Under the pieces are notes generated by a model. The model did no database searches. It saw nothing but the letters and a program-made list of their open reading frames with translations, and had not been told where the DNA came from. From assembly GCA_021166845.1 (NCBI GenBank), contig JAJPEP010000087.1:1-64000 (forward strand): a stretch of 64,000 nucleotides of DNA. The letters are read 5' to 3'. Source of the DNA: Thiobacillus sp. (GTDB lineage: Bacteria > Pseudomonadota > Gammaproteobacteria > Burkholderiales > Thiobacillaceae). Within the stretch, counting starts at the first letter, position 1. Every line of letters starts with the position of its first letter. This document shows positions 9,197 to 18,571 of this stretch, one piece after another. The translations under genes and the position numbers were made by a program.

Positions 9197-10537
9197 ATGA
9201 AAAAAATCTACATCAAAACCTTCGGCTGTCAGATGAACGAGTACGACTCGGACAAGATGGCCGACGTGCTCAATCTGTCCGAAGGTCTGACCCCGACCGA
9301 CACGCCGGAAGATGCCGACGTCATCCTGTTCAACACCTGCTCGGTGCGCGAAAAGGCGCAGGAAAAGGTGTTCCACGAACTCGGCCGGGTGCGCCATCTC
9401 AAGCAGGCCAATCCCAGGCTCATCATCGGCGTCGGCGGCTGCGTAGCGTCGCAGGAAGGCGCGGCGATCGTGGCGCGGGCGCCCTTCGTCGACGTGGTGT
9501 TCGGCCCGCAGACGCTGCACCGCCTGCCCGAGCTGATCGCTCAACGCCGCGCGACCGGCCGCTCGCAGGTCGACATCAGCTTTCCCGAAATCGAGAAGTT
9601 CGACCACCTGCCGCCCGCGCGCGTCGAAGGCGCGTCGGCCATCGTGGAGATCAAGGAAGGCTGTTCCAAGAACTGCACCTTTTGCGTCGTGCCCTACACG
9701 CGCGGCGAGGAAGTCTCGCGCCCGTTCGACGACGTCATCGCCGAGGTCGCCGACCTTGCCGGGCGCGGCGTGAAGGAAGTCACCCTGCTGGGGCAGAACG
9801 TCAACGCCTACCAGGGCGCGCTGGAAGAGGGCGGCACCGCCGACCTCGCGTTCCTGCTGGAAATGGTGCACGAGATTCCCGGCATCGAGCGCATCCGCTA
9901 CACCACCAGCCACCCGCGCGAGATGACGCAGCGGCTGATCGAGGCCTACGGCCGCCTGCCGAAGCTGGTGTCGCATCTGCACCTGCCGGTGCAGTCCGGT
10001 TCCGACCGCATCCTGGCGGCGATGAAGCGCGGCCACAGCGTGCTCGAATTCAAATCGATCGTGCGCAAACTGCGCGAGCAGCGTCCCGACCTGTGTCTGT
10101 CGTCGGATTTCATCGTCGGCTTTCCGGGCGAGACCGAGGCCGATTTCGAGGCGACGATGATGCTGATCCAGGAGCTCGATTTCGACGCCAGCTTCTCCTT
10201 CATCTACAGCAAGCGTCCCGGCACCCCGGCGTCGGACTACCCGGACGACGTGCCGGCCGCGCTGAAAACGCAGCGCCTGATGAAGCTGCAGGCGCAGATC
10301 GAGGCGCAGGCGCAGGCGGTGAACCAGGCCATGGTCGGCACTCGACAACGAGTATTGGTCGAAGGCCACGCCCGCAAAAACGCGGAAGAACTCGCCGGCC
10401 GCACCGGCAACAACCGCATCGTCAACTTCGCCGGCCAGCCGCGCCTGATCGGCTGCTTCGTCGACGTCACCATCACCCAGGCTTTGCCGCACAGCTTGCG
10501 CGGCGAGGTCGCCATCACCGAAAGCGAAACCGCTTGA
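9197..10537 (+). CDS. miaB: tRNA-2-methylthio-N6-dimethylallyladenosine synthase MiaB
   Basis: MiaB is a radical-SAM methylthiotransferase that converts i6A37 to ms2i6A37 in tRNAs reading UNN codons. The 446-residue product has the N-terminal UPF0004 domain ([31 protein letters not shown] giving three cluster cysteines), the radical-SAM CxxxCxxC in [17 protein letters not shown] near residues 154-161, and a C-terminal TRAM domain. It begins the miaB-ybeZ-ybeY-corC string common in proteobacteria, and its stop overlaps the next start as TTGA. Confidence 0.97.
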   Translation: MKKIYIKTFGCQMNEYDSDKMADVLNLSEGLTPTDTPEDADVILFNTCSVREKAQEKVFHELGRVRHLKQANPRLIIGVGGCVASQEGAAIVARAPFVDVVFGPQTLHRLPELIAQRRATGRSQVDISFPEIEKFDHLPPARVEGASAIVEIKEGCSKNCTFCVVPYTRGEEVSRPFDDVIAEVADLAGRGVKEVTLLGQNVNAYQGALEEGGTADLAFLLEMVHEIPGIERIRYTTSHPREMTQRLIEAYGRLPKLVSHLHLPVQSGSDRILAAMKRGHSVLEFKSIVRKLREQRPDLCLSSDFIVGFPGETEADFEATMMLIQELDFDASFSFIYSKRPGTPASDYPDDVPAALKTQRLMKLQAQIEAQAQAVNQAMVGTRQRVLVEGHARKNAEELAGRTGNNRIVNFAGQPRLIGCFVDVTITQALPHSLRGEVAITESETA

Positions 10538-11493
10538 AAACCGATATCGTTGAATTGCGGCTGGCCCCGGAAGACAACCGACGCCTGGCCAACCTGTGCG
10601 GGCCGATGGACGAGAACCTGCGGCAGATCGAGGCGGCGTTCGACGTCACCATCGGCCGCCGCGGCGCCAGCTTTCGCGTCAGCGGCGACGCCGCGCAGGC
10701 CGAAAAAGGCGCAACCGCGATCGAGCACTTCTACAACCGCGCGCACGATACGCTCTCCCTCGACGACATCCAGCTCGGCCTGGTCGAAATCACCCGCGGC
10801 CGCGCCGACGAGGAAGGTCCCGCGCTGCGCACCCGCCGCGCCGACCTGCGCGCGCGCACCCCGCGCCAGGGCGATTACATCGAGCAGATCCGCAGCCACG
10901 ACATCACCTTCGGCGTCGGTCCGGCCGGCACCGGCAAGACCTACCTGGCCGTCGCCTGCGCGGTCGACGCGCTGGAGCGCGAGCAGGTCAAGCGCCTGGT
11001 GCTGACGCGCCCGGCGGTGGAAGCCGGCGAGCGGCTCGGCTTCCTGCCGGGCGACCTGACGCAGAAGGTCGATCCCTACCTGCGCCCGCTGTACGACGCG
11101 CTGTACGACCTGATGGGCTTCGACAAGGTCACGAGGCTGATCGAACGCCACGCCATCGAGGTGGCGCCGCTCGCCTTCATGCGCGGGCGCACGCTGAATC
11201 ACGCCTTCATCATTCTCGACGAGGCGCAGAACACCACGGCCGAGCAGATGCAGATGTTCCTCACCCGCATCGGTTTCGGCGCGCGCGCGGTGGTGACCGG
11301 CGACCCGACGCAGATCGACCTGCCCAAGCACATCAAATCCGGCCTGATGGATGCAGTCGAGGTGCTCGGCGACGTGCGCGGGATCGCCTTCACCCACTTC
11401 CTGTCCGAAGATGTGGTGCGCCATCCGCTGGTCGGCCGCATCGTCGACGCCTATGCCGCGCGCCGCGCGGAAAACGAAAAACGTGGCGCCTGA
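10534..11493 (+). CDS. ybeZ: PhoH-like ATPase YbeZ
   Basis: This 319-residue PhoH-family P-loop ATPase has Walker [12 protein letters not shown] and Walker [12 protein letters not shown], plus the [12 protein letters not shown] block. YbeZ is associated with YbeY in RNA processing and ribosome quality control. The start is TTG at 10534, overlapping the miaB stop; the TDIVEL beginning is usual for this family and no ATG or GTG lies nearby in frame. It overlaps ybeY by 11 bases. Confidence 0.94.
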   Translation: MKTDIVELRLAPEDNRRLANLCGPMDENLRQIEAAFDVTIGRRGASFRVSGDAAQAEKGATAIEHFYNRAHDTLSLDDIQLGLVEITRGRADEEGPALRTRRADLRARTPRQGDYIEQIRSHDITFGVGPAGTGKTYLAVACAVDALEREQVKRLVLTRPAVEAGERLGFLPGDLTQKVDPYLRPLYDALYDLMGFDKVTRLIERHAIEVAPLAFMRGRTLNHAFIILDEAQNTTAEQMQMFLTRIGFGARAVVTGDPTQIDLPKHIKSGLMDAVEVLGDVRGIAFTHFLSEDVVRHPLVGRIVDAYAARRAENEKRGA

Positions 11494-11926
11494 ATTCAGC
11501 CTGTCGGTGCAGTTCGCCAGCGACGCGGACGCGCTGCCGGGCCGCGCGCAGGTCCGCCGCTGGGTCGCCGCCGCGCTGGAGCATCCGGCCGAGATCAGCG
11601 TGCGCATCGTCGACGCCGAGGAGGCGCAGGCGCTCAATCGGGATTACCGCGACAAGTCCTACGTGCCCAATGTGCTGACCTTCGAATATGGCGAAGTTTC
11701 GCCCGGCATATTGGGCGGCGACGTCGTGATCTGCGCGCCGGTGGTCGAGCGCGAGGCGCGCGAGCAGGGCAAGCCGGCGAAGCATCATTACGCCCACATG
11801 ACCATCCACGGCGTGCTGCACCTGCAGGGCTACGACCATATCGACCCGGCAGAGGCCGAAATCATGGAATCGCGCGAAATCGCTATACTGAAGCAGTTTC
11901 ACATCCCCAATCCCTATTCTTCCTGA
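11483..11926 (+). CDS. ybeY: Endoribonuclease YbeY
   Basis: YbeY is a single-strand endoribonuclease needed for 16S rRNA 3' maturation and ribosome quality control. The zinc-binding HGVLHLQGYDH motif (His-x3-His-x5-His) is intact near residue 112, as is the DKSYVPNVLTF block. The start is GTG at 11483, giving 147 residues, a normal length; it overlaps the ybeZ end. A 15-bp gap leads to corC. Confidence 0.95.
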   Translation: MAPEFSLSVQFASDADALPGRAQVRRWVAAALEHPAEISVRIVDAEEAQALNRDYRDKSYVPNVLTFEYGEVSPGILGGDVVICAPVVEREAREQGKPAKHHYAHMTIHGVLHLQGYDHIDPAEAEIMESREIAILKQFHIPNPYSS

Positions 11927-11941
11927 CCGTTACCCCCCCTT

Positions 11942-12796
11942 ATGGAGTCCGACAGTAGTCCCAAACCGAGCTTGCTCGAGCGCATCTCCCACTGGCTGAT
12001 GCGCGAACCCGAAGACCGTGAACAGCTGATCGAACTGCTGCACGGCGCCTACGAAAACAACCTGATGGATGCCGACGCCCTGGCGATGATCGAGGGCGTG
12101 CTGCAGGTGTCCGAAATGCGCGTCGGCGAGATCATGATCCCGCGCGCGCAGATGGACGTCATCGACATCAACGATGCGCCCGAAGTGTTCATTCCCCGTG
12201 TCATCGAAACCGCGCACTCGCGCTTCCCGGTCATCGACAAGGACCGCGACGACGTCATCGGCATCCTGCTGGCGAAGGACCTGCTGCGGCACTACGCGGA
12301 GTCCGACAGCGACATCCGCGGCATGCTGCGCCCGGCCGTGTTCATTCCCGAATCGAAGCGGCTCAACGTGCTGCTGAAGGAATTCCGCTCCAACCGCAAC
12401 CACATCGCCATCGTCGTCGACGAATATGGCGGCGTGGCGGGGCTGGTGACGATCGAGGACGTGCTGGAGCAGATCGTCGGCGACATCGAGGACGAATACG
12501 ACTTCGACGAAACCGAGGACAACATCATCCGCGAGAACGAAGGCGTGTTCCGCGTCAAGGCCGGCACCGAAATCGAGGACTTCAACCAGAGCCTCGGCGC
12601 GCATTTCTCAGACGAGGAATTCGACACCGTCGGCGGCCTCGTCGTCTCGCGCTTCGGCCACCTGCCCAAGCGCGGCGAGTCGGTCCAGTTCGACGGCTTC
12701 CTGTTCAGCATATTGCGCGCCGACAGCCGCCGCCTGCACGCCGTGCGCGTCACCCGCCTGCCGCCGGAAGAGAACGCGCAGCTGCCGCTGGTGTGA
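11942..12796 (+). CDS. corC: CorC/HlyC-family CBS domain protein
   Basis: This 284-residue protein has a short N-terminal linker, two CBS domains (about residues 60-185, with EIMIPRAQMDVID and VVDEYGGVAGLVTIEDVLEQIVGDI) and a C-terminal CorC/HlyC domain (about 200-280). It corresponds to YbeX, which is linked to Mg/Co efflux and ribosome maturation in enterobacteria. It closes the miaB-ybeZ-ybeY-corC string. The lnt gene that often follows is absent here and replaced by a repeat. Confidence 0.92.
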   Translation: MESDSSPKPSLLERISHWLMREPEDREQLIELLHGAYENNLMDADALAMIEGVLQVSEMRVGEIMIPRAQMDVIDINDAPEVFIPRVIETAHSRFPVIDKDRDDVIGILLAKDLLRHYAESDSDIRGMLRPAVFIPESKRLNVLLKEFRSNRNHIAIVVDEYGGVAGLVTIEDVLEQIVGDIEDEYDFDETEDNIIRENEGVFRVKAGTEIEDFNQSLGAHFSDEEFDTVGGLVVSRFGHLPKRGESVQFDGFLFSILRADSRRLHAVRVTRLPPEENAQLPLV

Positions 12797-12900
12797 GCCT
12801 TGTCCGTGCGGAGGCCCAAGGGCTGCGGGGTACAGGACCCAGGACCGGATTGCGTCTCGATGCCCGCAATGACGGATTATTTGCGTAGCTGGGCATGGTG

Positions 12901-12956
12901 GTAGGGTGCACTCCGTGCACCGATTGATGCCTGAAGGTGCACGGAGTGCACCCTAC
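12901..12956. repeat. REP palindrome pair (inverted, REPIN-like)
   Basis: Two copies of the window's main repeat face each other: a direct copy at 12901-12921 and an inverted copy at 12936-12956. Each is GTAG followed by a GGTGCAC-TCC-GTGCACC hairpin. The GTAG foot is typical of REP elements mobilised by RAYT transposases, and a RAYT gene lies at 60122-60658. The pair sits between the convergent 3' ends of corC and the MidA-type gene. Confidence 0.9.
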
Positions 12957-12972
12957 TAATCGCGGCAACAAT

Positions 12973-14118
12973 TTAAAGCGAATGCCGGCGGTCGCCGCGC
13001 GCGAAGCCGGCCACTGGCGCGATGCCGCCCTTGCCGAACCCGATCACCTTGAACAGCTCGCCCATCTCGGCGGGCGACACCAGCCGCTGCACCGCATTGG
13101 CCTGCGGCAGATACGCCGCCGCGTCATCAGGCGACGTCTGCATCAGCAGTTCGGTCAGCCCGCTGTTCAGCAGAAAACCCGCCTGGCTGATGTAGCCTGC
13201 GAGTTCCAGTCCGGCCGCCGTTCCCGCCTGCGCCACCGCGCTGAAGTCGACGTGCGCGGTGAGGTCGCACAAGCCCGGCAGGTAGAACGGATCGTCCAGC
13301 GCGTGGTGGCGGTAATGCGCGCGCAGCGTGCCCATGTGGCGCTGCGGGTGGTAGTACTCGGCGGCGACAAAGCCGTAGTCGATCATCAGGATCAGGCCGC
13401 GATCCAGGCATTGCGCGAGCGAGGCGATCAGCGCATCGGCTGTCAGGTTGATTTCGGAGACATAGCCGGGCGCGAGATCCAGCGCGTCGGCGCGGGCGCG
13501 CAGCACGGGGTCGGCGATGGGGCGGTCCTGCCAGGCGAAGGCCTCGCCTTCCACGATCACGCCGTGTGAAAGCGGGCCGTTTTCCGTCCAGTGCACCATC
13601 TCCGCCGGCAGCGCGTCCAGCACTTCGTTGCCGAGGATGACGCCGCTGAAATGCGCGGGCAGCGCGTCCAGCCACCGCACCCGGCCGGCAAGCTGCGGCA
13701 AGTCGCGTGCAAGGATTTCCTGTTGGCGCTGACGCAGGTCGGCACTCACTTCCAGAATCGAATAGCGTGCGGGCAGCGCATCGAGCCGTTCCAGCTCTCC
13801 CAGCAGATCCGCCGCCAGCCGCCCGCTGCCGGCGCCGAGTTCCAGCACCTCGCCGCCGGTCTCCGCCAGCACTGGTGCAATCGCGTGCGCCAGGGTGCGG
13901 CCGAACAGCGGCGTCAGTTCCGGCGCGGTGACAAAGTCGCCGGCCGCGCCGAACTTCATCGCCCCGGCGGCATAGTAGCCGAGGCCGGGCGCATAGAGCG
14001 CCGCTTCCATGTAACGCGAGAACGGAATCCAGCCGCCCGCCGCGTCGATCAGCGTGCGCAGATGCGCGGCGACGCGCTGGCTGTGGACAAGGGCATCAGG
14101 GGTGGGGGCGGGAAGCAT
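12973..14118 (-). CDS. MidA/NDUFAF7-like SAM-dependent methyltransferase
   Basis: This 381-residue protein belongs to the DUF185/MidA family, whose mitochondrial member NDUFAF7 methylates an arginine in complex I. Visible are the IPFSRYMEAALYAPGLGYY entry, the SAM-binding VLELGAGSGRLAADLL motif near residue 93, the GNEVLDALPAEM block and LILMIDYGF. The bacterial substrate is not known. It is divergent from the pteridine reductase gene, with a 73-bp gap holding both promoters. Confidence 0.9.
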   Translation of the reverse strand: MLPAPTPDALVHSQRVAAHLRTLIDAAGGWIPFSRYMEAALYAPGLGYYAAGAMKFGAAGDFVTAPELTPLFGRTLAHAIAPVLAETGGEVLELGAGSGRLAADLLGELERLDALPARYSILEVSADLRQRQQEILARDLPQLAGRVRWLDALPAHFSGVILGNEVLDALPAEMVHWTENGPLSHGVIVEGEAFAWQDRPIADPVLRARADALDLAPGYVSEINLTADALIASLAQCLDRGLILMIDYGFVAAEYYHPQRHMGTLRAHYRHHALDDPFYLPGLCDLTAHVDFSAVAQAGTAAGLELAGYISQAGFLLNSGLTELLMQTSPDDAAAYLPQANAVQRLVSPAEMGELFKVIGFGKGGIAPVAGFARGDRRHSL

Positions 14119-14191
14119 GGGTCGGGCAGTTCAGGGATAATGCGGAATGGCTGGATAATCCAGAATCGAGTGACTATAAGGGCGAATCCCG

Positions 14192-14932
14192 ATGCAAGGC
14201 AAAGTCGTATTGATTACCGGTGGGGCCAAGCGGGTGGGCGCGGCATCGGCGCGCCTGCTGCATGCGGCAGGCGCCAACCTGATGATCCACTACCGCAGCT
14301 CGGCGGCCGAGGCGCGCGCGCTGCAGGATGAACTGAATGCCATCCGCGCCGATTCGGTGGCGCTGATCCAGGCCGACCTGCACGACACTGGCGGGCTGCC
14401 CAGCCTGGTCCACCAGACCGTCGCCACCTTCGGCGGCCTCGACGTTCTGCTCAACAATGCGTCGAGCTTCTATCCCACCCCGGTCGGCGACATCACCGAA
14501 AAGGACTGGGCCGACTTGATGGGCACCAACCTCAAGGCCCCCATGTTCCTGTCGCAGGCTGCCGCCCCCGAACTCAAGAAGCGCCACGGCTGCATCATCA
14601 ACATCACCGACATCCACGCCGAGCGGCCGATGAAAAGCTACGTCGTCTATTCCGTCGCCAAGGCCGGCCTGGTCGGGCTCACCAAATCGCTGGCGCGTGA
14701 ACTGGCGCCCGAAGTGCGCGTCAACGGCATCGCCCCGGGGCCGATCATGTGGCCCGAAGGCGACTCGAATTTCGACGAAGTCTCGCGCCAGCGCATCATC
14801 TCGCACACCATGCTGAAGCGCGCCGGCGATCCCCACGACATCGCTCTGGCGGTGCGCTTCTTCGCGATGGACACGTACTTCGTGACGGGGCAGATTCTGG
14901 CGGTGGACGGCGGGCGCAGCGCGAAGCTCTGA
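14192..14932 (+). CDS. Pteridine reductase, SDR family
   Basis: This 246-residue short-chain dehydrogenase has the N-terminal NADP-binding ITGGAKRVGAA motif, NNASSFYP, and the catalytic YSVAK around residues 153-157. The GGAKRVG and NNASSF motifs are characteristic of pteridine reductases (PTR1/FolM type), which reduce dihydrobiopterin or dihydrofolate analogues. Its exact substrate is inferred. The stop is followed by a 9-codon frame that looks non-functional. Confidence 0.85.
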   Translation: MQGKVVLITGGAKRVGAASARLLHAAGANLMIHYRSSAAEARALQDELNAIRADSVALIQADLHDTGGLPSLVHQTVATFGGLDVLLNNASSFYPTPVGDITEKDWADLMGTNLKAPMFLSQAAAPELKKRHGCIINITDIHAERPMKSYVVYSVAKAGLVGLTKSLARELAPEVRVNGIAPGPIMWPEGDSNFDEVSRQRIISHTMLKRAGDPHDIALAVRFFAMDTYFVTGQILAVDGGRSAKL

Positions 14933-15035
14933 TGACGCATCCGCTCGACGAAAAGTTGTAGATACTTCTCTTTGCCTGGAGTCTGTTTGAAACAGACGCC
15001 GGGCGCCGCCCATCCCTATTCGTGGTATCCCCGCC

Positions 15036-16169
15036 GTGCCTGACATGATGGTTTCTGACGTGAGCTGGACTGAAGCCGACGAGTCCCGGTCCGCCCGCTG
15101 GCGCGCCGAGAGCGGCGCGCCGGCGCCCAGGCGCGTGACGGTCGCGGATGACCGCATCACGGCCGATGCGGCCTATCGTCTGGCGAGCGTGGGCACCGCG
15201 CTGCTGTGGCGCGGCGACTTTCAGAATGCGCGCCAATTGCTGCAGGCCATCGCGCGCCGCATCGACCGCAAACCGCGCAAAGCCGCGGCGTCGCCGATCG
15301 AATCCTTCAACTTTCATCGCCAGGCCCAGTCGCAGCGTGCCCGCACCCTGGGCATGCTGCTGGTGCCGCTGGAGGCGGACTACAGCATTCCCTTGCGCCG
15401 CGCGCCGAATGTGAAAGAGGCCTGCGCCGAAGCCTATGGCGCGGGCGAGGCGCCCTCGGTGGTCTCGCTGCGCGAGTTGCTTGGCGTAATCGGCGCCCAT
15501 GAGTGGCGCAAAAACGGCGTCGAAGTTCCGGCGCTCGGCGACCGCATCCACCCGCACTACGGCGTGTTTTCGCCGGTGCGCGGTGAGTACGTGGGGTTGG
15601 TGGCCGAGGCGCCGCTGCCGTCATCGAAGCTGGCCTTCGACATCGGCACGGGAAGCGGCGTGCTCGCAGCCGTGCTTGCCAGGAGAGGGGTCAAGCACGT
15701 CGTCGCCACCGACCAGGACCCGCGCGCCCTGGCGTGCGCGCGCCAGAATATCGCCCGGCTTGGCCTTGCGGGGCGGGTGGAGGTTGTCGAGGCCGACCTG
15801 TTCCCGCAAGGCCGCGCGCCGCTCATCGTTTGCAATCCGCCGTGGCTGCCCGCGCGCGCCAACTCGCCGATCGAACGCGCGATCTACGATCCGGAGAGCC
15901 GCATGCTGCGGGGCTTCCTGAACGGGCTGGCGGCGCACCTGGAGCCGGGCGGCGAAGGCTGGCTGATCCTGTCGGACCTGGCCGAGCACTTGGGGCTGCG
16001 CTCGCGCGAGACCTTGCTGGCTGCGTTCGACGCTGCGGGTTTGAACGTGGTGGGGCGAATGGATGCCAAACCCACGCATCCCCGCGCCTCGGATGCTGCC
16101 GATCCGCTCCACGCCGCGCGCGCGGCCGAGGTGACGTCGCTCTGGCGGCTCGCGGCAAGAAATCTTTAA
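15036..16169 (+). CDS. Class I SAM methyltransferase with NPPW motif
   Basis: This 377-residue protein has a C-terminal small-methyltransferase domain: SAM-binding AFDIGTGSGVLAAVLARRG near residue 205 and the catalytic NPPW near 268. That tetrad is typical of N5-glutamine or N6-adenine methyltransferases such as PrmC and RsmC types. The N-terminal 180 residues are not recognised and may bind the substrate. The start is GTG at 15036; ATGs at 15045 and 15048 are alternatives. It stands alone between the pteridine reductase and metK. Confidence 0.8.
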   Translation: MPDMMVSDVSWTEADESRSARWRAESGAPAPRRVTVADDRITADAAYRLASVGTALLWRGDFQNARQLLQAIARRIDRKPRKAAASPIESFNFHRQAQSQRARTLGMLLVPLEADYSIPLRRAPNVKEACAEAYGAGEAPSVVSLRELLGVIGAHEWRKNGVEVPALGDRIHPHYGVFSPVRGEYVGLVAEAPLPSSKLAFDIGTGSGVLAAVLARRGVKHVVATDQDPRALACARQNIARLGLAGRVEVVEADLFPQGRAPLIVCNPPWLPARANSPIERAIYDPESRMLRGFLNGLAAHLEPGGEGWLILSDLAEHLGLRSRETLLAAFDAAGLNVVGRMDAKPTHPRASDAADPLHAARAAEVTSLWRLAARNL

Positions 16170-16194
16170 GGTGACGCAGAATTATTCATAATTT

Positions 16195-16285
16195 GTCATT
16201 GCGAGCGCAGCGAAGCAATCCAGCGGCCAGCGGAATTGAATTAACGGGCGCTGGATCGCCACGGCCCTGCGGGCCTCGCGATGAC
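16195..16285. repeat. Palindromic repeat pair of a second family (GTCATTGCGAG type)
   Basis: The segment starts GTCATTGCGAGCGCAGCGAA and ends with a degenerate inverse (CTCGCGATGAC). The same type occurs at 59118-59203 in better-preserved inverted form, and a fragment (CCCGCAATGACGG) lies near 12868. It is an intergenic repeat family distinct from the GTAG REP family. It lies in the leader region of metK, 55 bases before the start. Confidence 0.75.
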
Positions 16286-16339
16286 GGAATAAATCAGTGC
16301 TTCATTAACCTACTCACCACGCCACACAGGAAACGCACC

Positions 16340-17518
16340 ATGAATCCCCGCCGCCATTTGTTTACCTCCGAGTCCGTTGCCGAAGGCCATCCGGACAAGA
16401 TCGCCGACCAGATTTCGGACGCCATCCTGGATGCCTTCCTGGCCGAAGAACCCGCGGCCAGGGTGGCGTGCGAAACCTTCGTGGCCGACAACCTGGTGGT
16501 GATTGCCGGCGAGTTCAAAACCGTCCGCAAGGCGTTGTTCGACGAGATTCGAGACCGCGCCGAGGCGATCGCCCGCCAGGTGCTGCGCGACATCGGTTAC
16601 CGCGATACCGAAACCGGAATCGACCCCGACACCTGCGAAGTGCAGGTGCGCTTCAACCACCAGTCGATCCAGATTCACAAAGGCATCACCCTGGCCGGCG
16701 GCGACATCGGCGCCGGCGACCAAGGGCTGATGTTCGGCTACGCCTGCGACGAAACCCCCGACCTGATGCCCTACCCGGTCTGGCTGGCGCATCGCCTGGT
16801 GCAAAAGCAGGCCGAACTGCGCAAATCCGGCGCCCTGCCCTGGCTGCGCCCCGACGCCAAAAGCCAGGTCACTGTCGCCTACGAAGGCCACCAGGTCGCG
16901 GGCATCGAGAACGTCATCATCTCCACGCAGATCGAGCGCGATCTCGACCCCGCCTGGGTCACGCAGGAAGTCACGCGCGAAATCATCGACCCGCTGGTGC
17001 CGATGGCGCTGCGCACCCCGACCTTCAAGTTGCGGGTCAACCCCGCCGGCCCCTTCGAAATCGGCGGCCCCAACGGCGACACCGGCCTCACCGGCCGCAA
17101 GATCATCGTCGACACCTATGGCGGGTCCTGCCCGCACGGCGGCGGCGCGTTTTCCGGAAAGGATCCGAGCAAGGTCGATCGTTCGGCGGCCTACATGGCC
17201 CGGTACATCGCCAAGAACCTGGTGGCGGCGGGCTATGCCAGGCGCTGCCTGGTTCAGCTGGCGTATGCCATCGGCGTCGCCGAGCCGGTTTCCCTGCTGA
17301 TCGAAACCTACGGCACCGGAACCGTGCCGGATGAAAAGCTGGAAGCGATGGTGCGCGGCACTTTCGAGCTGACCCCGCGCGGCATCATCGACAGCCTCGA
17401 CCTGCGTCGCCCCATCTATCGGCAGACGGCCGCGTACGGGCATTTTGGGCGGGCCGAACCGGACTTCAGCTGGGAACGCGTGGACCAGGCGCAAAAGCTG
17501 GCGCGGTGTAACGCCTGA
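16340..17518 (+). CDS. metK: S-adenosylmethionine synthase
   Basis: MetK makes SAM from methionine and ATP. The product is 392 residues, the usual length. Visible blocks are [20 protein letters not shown] at the N-terminus, [13 protein letters not shown] (ATP site hexapeptide-like region) and [19 protein letters not shown]. The ATG at 16340 has an AGGAAA site in front; the frame is open further upstream through a repeat but that extension is not family-like. No SAM riboswitch is apparent in the leader. Confidence 0.97.
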   Translation: MNPRRHLFTSESVAEGHPDKIADQISDAILDAFLAEEPAARVACETFVADNLVVIAGEFKTVRKALFDEIRDRAEAIARQVLRDIGYRDTETGIDPDTCEVQVRFNHQSIQIHKGITLAGGDIGAGDQGLMFGYACDETPDLMPYPVWLAHRLVQKQAELRKSGALPWLRPDAKSQVTVAYEGHQVAGIENVIISTQIERDLDPAWVTQEVTREIIDPLVPMALRTPTFKLRVNPAGPFEIGGPNGDTGLTGRKIIVDTYGGSCPHGGGAFSGKDPSKVDRSAAYMARYIAKNLVAAGYARRCLVQLAYAIGVAEPVSLLIETYGTGTVPDEKLEAMVRGTFELTPRGIIDSLDLRRPIYRQTAAYGHFGRAEPDFSWERVDQAQKLARCNA

Positions 17519-17554
17519 TCCTGAACGGAGCCGATCCGGCGCGGCCGCATCGGC

Positions 17555-17589
17555 GGGGGCTGTCGTTTATCGCAGACAGGCCCCCCCTT
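17555..17589. terminator. Hairpin between convergent metK and bactofilin genes
   Basis: GGGGGCTGTC pairs with GACAGGCCCCC with one bulge, across a 10-base loop. It lies between the 3' ends of two convergent genes, so it may end transcription from both sides. There is no strong T-run after it, which makes the call moderate. Confidence 0.4.
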
Positions 17590-17599
17590 CAGGCCGCGA

Positions 17600-18211
17600 T
17601 CAGCCGTGACGTTTCCCCGCCTGGTTTCGGGCCAGGGTGGAGCCGAACTGGATCTGTTTCAGTTCGGCTGTCTTTTCTTGAACCGGTTCAGCCGCCTGCG
17701 CAGGCGTTTCCGGTACCTTGGCCAGGCGTGCGCCGGCTGAAAGCGTCGCCACGTCGCCACTCAGGGTGCCGCCTTCCTCGACCATCAGCGCCCCGTAGCG
17801 GATCGTCCCCGAGACCCTGCCGGTGGCGTAGATCACCAGACGCTTGCGCGCGGTCAGGTCGCCCTCGAAGGTGCCGCGCACTTCCGCCACATCGATTTCG
17901 GCCTTGCCCGAAAACACACCGCCCTCGGCGATGCGAATGTCGCGGCTGTTCATCGATGCTTCCACGCGGCCTTCCACCACCAGAATTTCGCAATCGGTGA
18001 TTTCAGAGCCCTTCAGCTTGATGTTCGGTCCGACGATGAGCTTGTTGCCGGCTTCGCTCGGCGCGTTCTTTGCGGCTTCCGGATAGGCTTCTGCCCTTGG
18101 GGCATCGACCGGTTTGACGGGCTCGGCTCGCTTGGCGGGTTCGTGCGCCGAATGGCTGCTCCTGTTCGAATCGGTTTTTGCGTTGCCGGGGTGCATAAAG
18201 TTCTTGAGCAT
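17600..18211 (-). CDS. Bactofilin (polymer-forming cytoskeletal protein)
   Basis: Bactofilins assemble into filaments at the membrane and position envelope or polar machinery. The 203-residue product has a charged, flexible N-terminal tail (about 1-55) and a right-handed beta-helix core (about 60-150) rich in repeated G-x-V/I turns (IVGPNIKLKG, VEGRVEASM, TFEGDLTARKRL, SGTIRYGALMVEEGG). The MLKNFM start at 18211 is preferred; the longer frame to 18331 gives an unlikely aromatic extension. About 360 bases separate its start from the next gene. Confidence 0.85.
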   Translation of the reverse strand: MLKNFMHPGNAKTDSNRSSHSAHEPAKRAEPVKPVDAPRAEAYPEAAKNAPSEAGNKLIVGPNIKLKGSEITDCEILVVEGRVEASMNSRDIRIAEGGVFSGKAEIDVAEVRGTFEGDLTARKRLVIYATGRVSGTIRYGALMVEEGGTLSGDVATLSAGARLAKVPETPAQAAEPVQEKTAELKQIQFGSTLARNQAGKRHG

Positions 18212-18571
18212 GGGAATGGGACTCTTTCGGTGAGCTGGGTTGCAGAAACGCCATGGCGCGGTTGCGGCCATGAATGGCTGCAACACGGCCCACACAGCAA
18301 TACCCGGGCCATAAAAAAAGCCCCTTAGCAAACAGGCGGATAACCAATTTGTCCGGAGCGGTTGGGGGCAGCGGACCGTGCAAAATGTCGCTTACCGGCG
18401 ACACCCAATTCGGCTTCTTTGAGAAATGATCCAATAAAACAGAAAGTTAGGACGGGTTGTGCGTGTCGTCGAAGTGCGACATACGCTTTGATCGTCTTGC
18501 CTTGGGGCGGGAGCCGACGTTGACGCGGCTGCCAAAAATCAAGGCTACTGGCCTTGACTCCGCATCCGCGC
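18212..18571. other. Intergenic stretch without a recognisable gene
   Basis: This 360-base stretch holds the upstream region of the bactofilin gene and the downstream region of the MFS gene, both on the minus strand. I see no convincing coding frame, RNA gene or repeat of the window's families in it. Confidence 0.5.

Noticed and set aside
14933-14961. Nine-codon frame (MTHPLDEKL) right after the pteridine reductase gene
   Set aside because: Too short to support as a gene; it could be a remnant of a longer downstream gene but nothing after it shows homology.
16290-16339. SAM riboswitch in the metK leader
   Set aside because: No conserved SAM-I, SAM-II or SAM/SAH element could be seen; the region is mostly a degenerate intergenic repeat.
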